Part shown: positions 1-5,186 of the stretch, in pieces
Numbering within the stretch: the stretch's first letter is position 1
Layout of the letters: every line of letters starts with the position of its first letter
Assembly: GCA_964624065.1 (NCBI GenBank)
Contig: CAZUWF010000040.1
Coordinates: forward strand, 1-16,216
Direction of reading: 5' to 3'
Length of the DNA stretch: 16,216 nt
DNA from: UBA7960 sp964624065
GTDB lineage: Bacteria > Bacteroidota > Bacteroidia > Bacteroidales > UBA7960
Translations under genes and position numbers: made by a program
The notes under the pieces: generated by a model
What the model saw: only the letters and a program-made list of their open reading frames with translations
Database searches by the model: none
What the model was told of the DNA's origin: nothing

Positions 1-54
1 TAGAATACATGCCTGTCACGCATGGGGTCGCGGGTTCGAGTCCCGTCCGGACCG
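1..54 (+). tRNA. tRNA-Asp (GTC), 5' end outside window
   Basis: The 3' part of a normal aspartate tRNA is visible. The end of the D-arm is followed by an anticodon stem CATGC/GCATG around the loop CTGTCAC, with anticodon GTC at 15-17. A variable loop follows, then a T-arm (30-46, loop TTCGAGT) and the acceptor strand CCGGACC with discriminator G54. CCA is not encoded, as is common in Bacteroidota. The 5' acceptor strand and promoter lie left of the window. Bases 51-85 are identical to 258-292, so this gene is followed by the same terminator as the first hairpin-bearing tRNA half. Confidence 0.93.
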
Positions 55-63
55 CTCTTAATT

Positions 64-85
64 AAACCCTTGATTTCAAGGGTTT
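64..85 (+). terminator. tRNA-Asp terminator, cut by the assembly gap
   Basis: AAACCCTTGA and TCAAGGGTTT form a hairpin identical to the one at 271-292. The U-tract that should follow is lost in the run of N. Confidence 0.7.
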
Positions 86-185
86 NNNNNNNNNNNNNNN
101 NNNNNNNNNNNNNNNNNNNNNNNNNNNNNNNNNNNNNNNNNNNNNNNNNNNNNNNNNNNNNNNNNNNNNNNNNNNNNNNNNNNNN
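86..185. other. Assembly gap (100 N), probably collapsed tandem copies
   Basis: There are exactly 100 N, which suggests a scaffolding placeholder rather than a measured length. The left edge stops inside the terminator that elsewhere precedes the GIY-YIG gene. The right edge resumes at the last codons of what would be another GIY-YIG copy (186-202 equals 555-571). If one unit is missing, the expected content is about 262 bp: the rest of the terminator and most of a GIY-YIG gene. Extra copies would add multiples of 369 bp. This is inferred from the repeat phase. Confidence 0.9.
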
Positions 186-202
186 ATATCCTTAATCATT
201 AG
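186..202 (+). pseudogene. 3' end of a further GIY-YIG gene copy (rest in gap)
   Basis: These bases match 555-571, which encode the last residues (NILNH) and TAG stop of the complete GIY-YIG gene. They are the 3' remnant of an upstream copy whose body lies in the gap. That copy may be intact in the real genome, so 'partial because of the gap' is safer than 'pseudogene'. Confidence 0.7.
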
Positions 203-261
203 AATACAAGCCTGTCATCTCGTTGTATGCAACGAGACGGGTTCGAGTCCCGTCCGGACCG
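199..261 (+). pseudogene. tRNA-Asp 3' half with inserted hairpin, copy 1
   Basis: The sequence follows tRNA-Asp from the end of the D-loop through the anticodon loop CTGTCA. It then departs into a hairpin at 218-237 and rejoins the tRNA at the T-arm (ACGGG 237-241 with CCCGT 249-253, loop TTCGAGT). The acceptor strand CCGGACC and discriminator G261 follow. The 5' acceptor strand and D-stem are absent, because the preceding sequence is GIY-YIG coding sequence. It cannot form a normal tRNA. It is better read as the tRNA-derived right end of a mobile or amplified unit. Confidence 0.85.
218..237 (+). repeat. Perfect 8-bp hairpin replacing tRNA anticodon 3' stem and variable loop, copy 1
   Basis: TCTCGTTG (218-225) pairs perfectly with CAACGAGA (230-237) around the loop TATG. 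In the intact tRNA the same place holds a 12-base stretch with no such pairing. The exact arms and their conservation in both copies suggest a recognised DNA or RNA structure. Confidence 0.85.
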
Positions 262-270
262 CTCTTAATT

Positions 271-297
271 AAACCCTTGATTTCAAGGGTTTTTTTA
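271..297 (+). terminator. Rho-independent terminator after tRNA half, copy 1
   Basis: AAACCCTTGA pairs with TCAAGGGTTT, followed by further T to 296. It lies between the tRNA-like half and the GIY-YIG start at 311, so read-through from a tRNA promoter into the nuclease gene should be limited. Confidence 0.8.
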
Positions 298-310
298 TTT
301 ATATCTCAGT

Positions 311-571
311 ATGTTTTACGTTTATATTCTAAAAAGCCAATCACTAAGAGTCTTTTACAAAGGCATAACAGAGGATCCCGAAAAAAGACTTTGGGAACAC
401 AACAATGAGTTAAGTCGCTACACGAAAGATAAAGGCCCTTGGGAAATGGTATATCTGGTAATGTACGAATCAAAAAAGCAAGCATTAATCGAAGAGAAAA
501 GGATCAAGAAATTAAACAGCGCCTCGATTGAAAGATTGATAATGTCTGATAAAAATATCCTTAATCATTAG
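311..571 (+). CDS. Small GIY-YIG nuclease (URI / UPF0213-like), 86 aa
   Basis: This is a single-domain GIY-YIG endonuclease of the small UvrC/SLX1-like class. The first motif is FYVYILKS (residues 2-9), with YVY in the GIY position. The second is FYKGITED (15-22), with YKG in the YIG position. The catalytic arginine is R26 in EKRLWEHN, followed by H30 and N31. The metal-binding glutamate is E62 in ALIEEKRIKK. The length suits the family and all expected catalytic positions are present, so it looks active. Start ATG311 has no Shine-Dalgarno, as is normal for Bacteroidota. The stop TAG (569-571) falls inside tRNA-Asp-derived sequence, and the gene sits between two hairpin-bearing tRNA halves. 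That fits a role in spreading or maintaining the repeat unit (inference). The substrate is unknown. Confidence 0.9.
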   Translation: MFYVYILKSQSLRVFYKGITEDPEKRLWEHNNELSRYTKDKGPWEMVYLVMYESKKQALIEEKRIKKLNSASIERLIMSDKNILNH

Positions 572-630
572 AATACAAGCCTGTCATCTCGTTGTATGCA
601 ACGAGACGGATTCGAGTCCCGTCCGGACCG
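568..630 (+). pseudogene. tRNA-Asp 3' half with inserted hairpin, copy 2
   Basis: This is the second copy of the truncated tRNA-Asp. It begins with the TTAG that contains the GIY-YIG stop codon and runs through the GTC anticodon loop, the inserted hairpin, the T-arm and the acceptor strand to G630. It differs from copy 1 by A610 in place of G241, which breaks the G-C pair closing the T-loop. With no 5' half and this mismatch, it is not a working tRNA. Confidence 0.85.
587..606 (+). repeat. Perfect 8-bp hairpin in tRNA half, copy 2
   Basis: Same arms as copy 1, TCTCGTTG and CAACGAGA, with loop TATG. A TTG at 592-594 in the 5' arm opens a reading frame that happens to be in frame with uvrA. 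Confidence 0.85.
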
Positions 631-637
631 CCAATAC

Positions 638-664
638 AAACCCAGAGAAATCTGGGTTTTTTTT
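638..664 (+). terminator. Rho-independent terminator after tRNA half, copy 2
   Basis: AAACCCAGA (638-646) and TCTGGGTTT (651-659) form a 9-bp stem closed by a GAAA tetraloop, with a T-run from 657 to 664. Its sequence is unrelated to the terminator of the first copy. It separates the repeat region from uvrA. Confidence 0.9.
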
Positions 665-696
665 GCCCTCCTCCCATCTTATTTTTCCTACTTTTG
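662..696 (+). promoter_or_regulatory. Probable Bacteroidota-type promoter of uvrA
   Basis: TACTTTTG at 689-696 matches the -7 consensus TAnnTTTG perfectly. A TTTG lies at 662-665, 23 bases upstream and slightly farther than usual, so the -33 element is weaker. Transcription would start near 702, leaving a short leader before ATG715. This supports the 715 start. Confidence 0.6.
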
Positions 697-714
697 CAAA
701 TTACTTGCTACTGG

Positions 715-3537
715 ATGGCCTCGCAATACAACCACGATTACTCTACCCTAAAGCAGTTCATTACCATAAAGGGTGCTAGGGTGCACAACCTCAAGAGCGT
801 TGATGTGCAGATAAGGCGCAACCATCTGGTTGTTGTTACAGGTCTGTCTGGTTCCGGAAAGTCCTCGTTGGCATTTGATACGCTATACAACGAGGGGCAG
901 AGGCGTTATGTTGAGAGTTTGAGCTCGTATGCAAGACAGTTCTTGGGGCGCATGCACAAGCCCGAGGTCGATTACATTGAGGGCATATCGCCGGCCATTG
1001 CAATTGAGCAAAGGGTAAACACACGCAATCCCCGTTCAACTGTTGGTACTTCCACCGAGGTTTACGATTATCTCAAATTGCTGTTTGCTCGTGTGGGCAA
1101 AACCATATCGCCCATTTCGGGTCAGCAAGTTAAGCGGCACACCGTTACCGATGTAGTTGATTTGGTGATGGGGCTGCCCGAGGGCTCCATGGCCATGATA
1201 CTTGCGCCAATCACCGTTCAGGGCAGCAGAACCCTCGAGCAGCATCTTTCAATATTGTTACAGCAGGGTTTCACTAAGGTGGGATTAAACCAAAAGGTTT
1301 ACCGCATCGAAGAAGTGCTCGAAAACGGCTTTGAAGCAGGAAACGGGAATAATCCCTGTGTTATTGTTGACAGGCTCCAGGTAAGGGCCAACGACCAAGA
1401 ACTAATGTCGCGGGTGGCTGATTCGGTTCAAACAGCTTTTCACGAGGGAAGCGGCGTTTGCCTCGTCAGGTACGAGCAAGAAGAGCAGATGAAGTCCCAT
1501 ACATTTTCGAGTAAGTTCGAGTTGGATGGGCTGGTTTTCGAAGAGCCATCGGTAAATTTTTTCACATTCAACAACCCATACGGCGCCTGCAAAACCTGCG
1601 AGGGATTCGGAAGCGTTTTGGGCATTGACCCAGACCTTGTAATCCCCAACAAAAGCTTGAGCATTTTCGAAGGAGCAATAGTTTGCTGGAAAGGCGAAAA
1701 AATGGGTCTATGGAACGAGGACTTGGTCAATAACGCATACAAGTTTGATTTTCCAGTTCACAGACCCTACCACCACCTCACCCAAGAACAAAAGGATCTT
1801 TTATGGAGTGGTAACGAGTACTTCGGCGGCTTGGACGATTTTTTCAAGATGGTTGAAGAAAACACATACAAGATTCAATACCGGGTAATGCTTTCGCGGT
1901 ACAGGGGCAAGAGAACCTGCCCCGATTGTCTAGGCACCAGGCTACGCAAGGATGCAAGTTACGTCAAAGTTGGTAGAAAATCCATTGCCGATCTCGCATT
2001 GATGCCCATGGGTCAACTTAAGGAGTTCTTTGCCAACCTCCAACTGGAACCCTACGAAAGCGAGATAGCCAGGCGACTTCTTATTGAAATAAACAACAGG
2101 TTGTCCTTTTTAACCGAGGTTGGATTGGGCTACCTTACCCTAAACCGCCTTTCAAATACACTTTCGGGTGGAGAATCGCAACGTATTAACCTTGCCACCT
2201 CGCTTGGCAGCAATCTGGTTGGATCAATGTACATATTGGACGAGCCAAGCATAGGTCTGCACCCGAGAGACACTAGAAGGTTGATTGAAGTGCTGAAAAA
2301 ACTCCGCGACTTGGGAAACACGGTAATTGTGGTTGAGCACGAAGAAGAAATGATGCGTGCCGCCGATCAAGTAATTGACATTGGCCCTTTGGCCGGTAGC
2401 CACGGAGGAGAAATCGTTTTTCAGGGAACCTTCAACGACCTTGTAAACCACAACACAAGCCTTACCAGTGCCTACCTTTCTGGAAAAATGGCCATAGAAA
2501 CGCCAAAAGTGAGACGCAAGTGGAAGGAATATGTCATTTTGAAAGGTGTTAGGCAACACAATCTAAAAGGTTTTGATGTTAAAATTCCACTAAAGGTGCT
2601 AACCGTAGTAACCGGGGTAAGTGGTTCGGGAAAAACCACCTTGGTAAGGTCAATCCTCTACCCAGCCCTGAAGAAAATACACGGTGGAATTGGAATTCCC
2701 ACGGGTAAGTTCGATTCCATTGAAGGCGATATCAACTCCATTTCCGAAATAGAATACGTTGACCAAAACCCAATAGGTAAGTCATCTAGATCAAACCCTG
2801 TTACCTATATCAAGGCTTACGACGAAATACGAACCCTCTATTCCAACCTGCCCCTGGCAAAAACCAGAGGCTACACCCCTGCATTCTTTTCGTTCAACAT
2901 TGATGGAGGCCGCTGCCCCGAGTGTGAGGGCGATGGATTCGTGAAAATAGAGATGCAGTTTATGGCCGACATAACCCTTACCTGCGACAGTTGCAAGGGA
3001 AAGCGCTTTCGCGAAGATATATTAGACGTTGTGTTTGCAGGTAAAACCATAACCGATATTCTCGACCTTACAGTTGACGATGCAATTGCCTTCTTTGACA
3101 AGCAGCCTAACCAGGCCTGCAAGAGAATTTCGGCCAGGCTGCAACCCCTTGCAGATGTAGGTCTTGGATACATCAAGTTGGGGCAATCGTCCAGCACCTT
3201 AAGCGGTGGGGAGGCTCAAAGGGTAAAGCTGGCATCGTTCTTGACCAAAGGGTTCACCAGCAGCAAGACACTGTTCATATTCGACGAGCCTACCACAGGG
3301 CTTCACTTCCACGATATTAACAAGTTGCTGCAATCCTTCAATGCATTAATTGATAAAGGCCATTCGATACTGGTTATCGAACACAACCCAGATGTGATAA
3401 AATGTGCCGATTGGGTCTTAGACCTTGGACCCGAGGGTGGGGAAAAGGGCGGAGAAATAGTTTTCGAAGGTGTGCCTGAAAATCTAGCAAATTGCGTCGA
3501 ATCATATACGGGCCAATTTTTGAAGACAAAGATCTGA
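715..3537 (+). CDS. uvrA: UvrA, excinuclease ABC subunit A (940 aa)
   Basis: UvrA is the DNA-damage-scanning ATPase of nucleotide excision repair; it dimerises and loads UvrB at lesions. It has two ABC ATPase halves: Walker A GLSGSGKSS at 43-51 and GVSGSGKTT at 634-642, and signatures LSGGE at 483 and 829. The second half carries the zinc module CxxC 734/737 with CxxC 757/760. In the first half CxxC pairs are seen at 292/295 and 402/405. The CxxC pair that E. coli UvrA has shortly before its ACPTC motif is missing; KFELDGLVFEEPS stands there. The length is normal for the family. The frame is open upstream to a TTG at 592, but that lies in the tRNA-like hairpin, ahead of a terminator and the promoter. 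ATG715 (MASQYN) is therefore preferred. It ends convergently with the aminotransferase gene. Confidence 0.97.
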   Translation: MASQYNHDYSTLKQFITIKGARVHNLKSVDVQIRRNHLVVVTGLSGSGKSSLAFDTLYNEGQRRYVESLSSYARQFLGRMHKPEVDYIEGISPAIAIEQRVNTRNPRSTVGTSTEVYDYLKLLFARVGKTISPISGQQVKRHTVTDVVDLVMGLPEGSMAMILAPITVQGSRTLEQHLSILLQQGFTKVGLNQKVYRIEEVLENGFEAGNGNNPCVIVDRLQVRANDQELMSRVADSVQTAFHEGSGVCLVRYEQEEQMKSHTFSSKFELDGLVFEEPSVNFFTFNNPYGACKTCEGFGSVLGIDPDLVIPNKSLSIFEGAIVCWKGEKMGLWNEDLVNNAYKFDFPVHRPYHHLTQEQKDLLWSGNEYFGGLDDFFKMVEENTYKIQYRVMLSRYRGKRTCPDCLGTRLRKDASYVKVGRKSIADLALMPMGQLKEFFANLQLEPYESEIARRLLIEINNRLSFLTEVGLGYLTLNRLSNTLSGGESQRINLATSLGSNLVGSMYILDEPSIGLHPRDTRRLIEVLKKLRDLGNTVIVVEHEEEMMRAADQVIDIGPLAGSHGGEIVFQGTFNDLVNHNTSLTSAYLSGKMAIETPKVRRKWKEYVILKGVRQHNLKGFDVKIPLKVLTVVTGVSGSGKTTLVRSILYPALKKIHGGIGIPTGKFDSIEGDINSISEIEYVDQNPIGKSSRSNPVTYIKAYDEIRTLYSNLPLAKTRGYTPAFFSFNIDGGRCPECEGDGFVKIEMQFMADITLTCDSCKGKRFREDILDVVFAGKTITDILDLTVDDAIAFFDKQPNQACKRISARLQPLADVGLGYIKLGQSSSTLSGGEAQRVKLASFLTKGFTSSKTLFIFDEPTTGLHFHDINKLLQSFNALIDKGHSILVIEHNPDVIKCADWVLDLGPEGGEKGGEIVFEGVPENLANCVESYTGQFLKTKI

Positions 3538-3614
3538 TGGCAATTTACAATGATCTAATGATTGTTGAAATGGGTGTGTCATTGTACTTGGGTCGCGGTT
3601 ACAAAACCAGGACT

Positions 3615-3643
3615 AAAAAAAGCCCTTGTTTTTACAAGAGCTT
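3615..3643 (-). terminator. Terminator of the aminotransferase gene (minus strand)
   Basis: Positions 3620-3629 and 3634-3643 form a 10-bp stem with one mismatch and a TTTT loop. Read on the minus strand, it is followed by a run of seven T (the A-run 3615-3621). It may also help stop uvrA transcription, but the plus side has only a delayed T-run at 3651. I see nothing else in 3538-3696. Confidence 0.75.
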
Positions 3644-3696
3644 ATGATAATTTTTTGCGGGCGGTTTAATGTAACCATCGCACTAAAATTAAAAAA

Positions 3697-4890
3697 TCAT
3701 ATAGTTTTTCCAGGATATACTTTGAGGGCTTCCTCCAATACTCTTATTTTCAAGTCGTCAACGTTAAGCACGTAACTAATGCGCACTTCTTGCTGACCGG
3801 CACCGGGAGTGCTGTAAAATCCGGTAGCAGGTGCAAGCATCACGGTTTGATTTTCGAAGCTAAAGGATTCTAGCAACCATTGACAAAATCTATCGCTATT
3901 GTCAATGGGCAGTCGGGCCGTTACATAAAACGCACCCTTTGGGTTGGGACACTTAACACCCAAAATCTTGTTCATACCCTCCACAACGGTATCGCGGCGT
4001 GCCTTGTATTCAGCCACCACCTCCTCGAAGTAACTGTCGGGAGTAGCCATTGCAGCTTCCGAGGCAATTTGGCCTAACGATGGTGGGCTGAGACGAGCCT
4101 GTGCAAATTTCATAGCCGTGTCCATTACTTCCTTGTTGCGCGAAATCATCGCCCCCACCCTCACACCGCAAGCGCTGTAGCGTTTCGAAACGGAATCGAA
4201 CAAAACCACGTTGTTTTCAATACCTTCGAGGCTCAATACAGAAAAATGCTCGAGACCATCGTAGCAAAACTCACGGTAAACCTCGTCGGCAAAAAGGAAC
4301 AAGTCGTACTTCAGTACCAACTTGCGCAGGGTTTCTAGTTCGTCCCTTGAGTATAGGTACCCGGTGGGGTTGTTGGGGTTGCAAACCATTATGGCTTTTG
4401 TGGAAGGCGAAAAAGCCTTTTCAAACTCCTCGATGGGCGGGAGGGCGAAGTTATTGTCGAGTGAGGAGTAAATTGGCTTGACCTTAACCCCGGCACTGGT
4501 GGCAAACCCATTGTAATTTGCATAAAACGGCTCGGGGATAATTATCTCGTCGCCAGGATTGAGGCAAGTCTGAACCGCAAATAGTATGGCCTCCGATGCA
4601 CCTGCCGTAACAATAATTTGGTCGGGGGTAATTTTAATCCCGTGCTTGGCGTAGTACTTGCACATACTTTCCCTGTAAGAAAGAATACCCGCCGAGTGGC
4701 TATATTCAATAACTTTTTGGTCGAGGTTGTGCATGGCCTCAATCATACTTTTGGGGGTATGAATGTCGGGTTGGCCAATGTTAAGGTGAAAAACCTTTAC
4801 ACCCCGTTTCTTGGCTTGATCGGCAAAAGGAACTAATTTTCTTATTGGGCTGGCGGGCATCATTCGCCCCTTTTCTGAAATGATTGGCAT
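3697..4890 (-). CDS. Class I PLP-dependent aminotransferase, aspartate-aminotransferase-like (397 aa)
   Basis: This is a fold-type I pyridoxal-phosphate aminotransferase that would move an amino group between an amino acid and a 2-oxo acid in the cytoplasm. Visible landmarks are NPNNPTG with the PLP-contacting N174, D202 in FADEVYREF (binds the pyridine nitrogen), and the Schiff-base lysine K236 in DSVSKRYSACG. R370 in EVRISYV is the carboxylate-binding arginine. The N-terminal SEKGRMMPASPIRKL is typical of a Bacteroidota subgroup annotated as aspartate or aromatic aminotransferase. The substrate cannot be read from sequence. The frame is open to an ATG at 4956. I prefer ATG4890 (MPIISEKG) because family homology starts there and a promoter-like box lies between the two. 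The gene stands alone, divergent from the M14 peptidase pair. Confidence 0.92.
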   Translation of the reverse strand: MPIISEKGRMMPASPIRKLVPFADQAKKRGVKVFHLNIGQPDIHTPKSMIEAMHNLDQKVIEYSHSAGILSYRESMCKYYAKHGIKITPDQIIVTAGASEAILFAVQTCLNPGDEIIIPEPFYANYNGFATSAGVKVKPIYSSLDNNFALPPIEEFEKAFSPSTKAIMVCNPNNPTGYLYSRDELETLRKLVLKYDLFLFADEVYREFCYDGLEHFSVLSLEGIENNVVLFDSVSKRYSACGVRVGAMISRNKEVMDTAMKFAQARLSPPSLGQIASEAAMATPDSYFEEVVAEYKARRDTVVEGMNKILGVKCPNPKGAFYVTARLPIDNSDRFCQWLLESFSFENQTVMLAPATGFYSTPGAGQQEVRISYVLNVDDLKIRVLEEALKVYPGKTI

Positions 4891-4919
4891 GATGGTGGGC
4901 TTTATTTGGAAATTTTGTG

Positions 4920-4927
4920 CAAAAATG
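4920..4927 (-). promoter_or_regulatory. Possible -7 element of the aminotransferase gene
   Basis: On the minus strand this reads CATTTTTG, one base off TAnnTTTG. It would give a leader of about 20 bases before ATG4890. No clear -33 TTTG is visible, so support is weak. Confidence 0.35.
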
Positions 4928-5038
4928 GCAATTTTTTCGAAAAGTTTACCCATCATAAAGGGTTTCTAATTGAAAAAGATGAATATGGGTTCATTTGCTA
5001 GTTCTTTCAATCAATCCAGAATTTTGCACCCAGGTCTT

Positions 5039-5065
5039 AAAGCGGAATTGAGGGGGTTCCGCTTT
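5039..5065. other. Perfect 9-bp inverted repeat in the divergent intergenic region
   Basis: AAAGCGGAA (5039-5047) and TTCCGCTTT (5057-5065) are exact complements around a 9-base G-rich loop. The repeat lies between the divergent aminotransferase and M14 genes, upstream of both presumed promoters. With no T-run long enough for a terminator, it may be a palindromic binding site or a relic. Function unknown. Confidence 0.5.
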
Positions 5066-5127
5066 GGGTTGGCAAGCCTATAAAGATTGGCAGATGAGGT
5101 GATAATCTTTTTGCCGAAATCCCAAAA

Positions 5128-5153
5128 TTGTTTTCAAACCTTTAATACCTTTA
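5128..5153 (+). promoter_or_regulatory. Weak candidate promoter of the M14 peptidase pair
   Basis: TACCTTTA (5146-5153) matches seven of eight positions of TAnnTTTG. A TTG at 5128-5130 sits only 15 bases upstream, which is short. The leader to ATG5187 would be about 27 bases and A-rich. Confidence 0.3.
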
Positions 5154-5186
5154 TAGCACCCAAAAAAAAATATCAACACCAACACT

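Larger units (their letters stand above)
186..631 (+). repeat. Tandem repeat, 369-bp period: tRNA-Asp 3' half, terminator, GIY-YIG gene
   Basis: Bases 186-262 and 555-631 are a direct repeat of 77 bp with one mismatch (G241 versus A610), spaced 369 bp apart. The repeated segment holds the GIY-YIG 3' end, the tRNA-like 3' half and its hairpin. Immediately after it the copies diverge: the first continues into the same terminator as the intact tRNA-Asp, the second into an unrelated one. The layout suggests an amplified unit bounded by tRNA 3' halves, with the intact tRNA-Asp at its left end. Confidence 0.85.

Noticed and set aside
199..261. A functional tRNA-Asp with a long variable arm
   Set aside because: The anticodon, T-arm and acceptor 3' strand are present, but the 5' acceptor strand and D-stem are missing (GIY-YIG coding sequence or gap precedes). 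The anticodon stem cannot pair.
223..408. ORF of 61 codons starting MYATRR
   Set aside because: It starts with TTG in the tRNA-like hairpin, translates tRNA and terminator sequence, and overlaps the clear GIY-YIG gene in another frame.
186..631. CRISPR array
   Set aside because: Only two repeat copies 369 bp apart, with a coding gene between them. No short regularly spaced repeats or cas genes.
4891..4956. Longer aminotransferase start at ATG4956 (22 extra residues)
   Set aside because: The added residues do not resemble the family N-terminus, and a -7-like box lies between the two starts. ATG4890 gives the typical MPxISEKG beginning.
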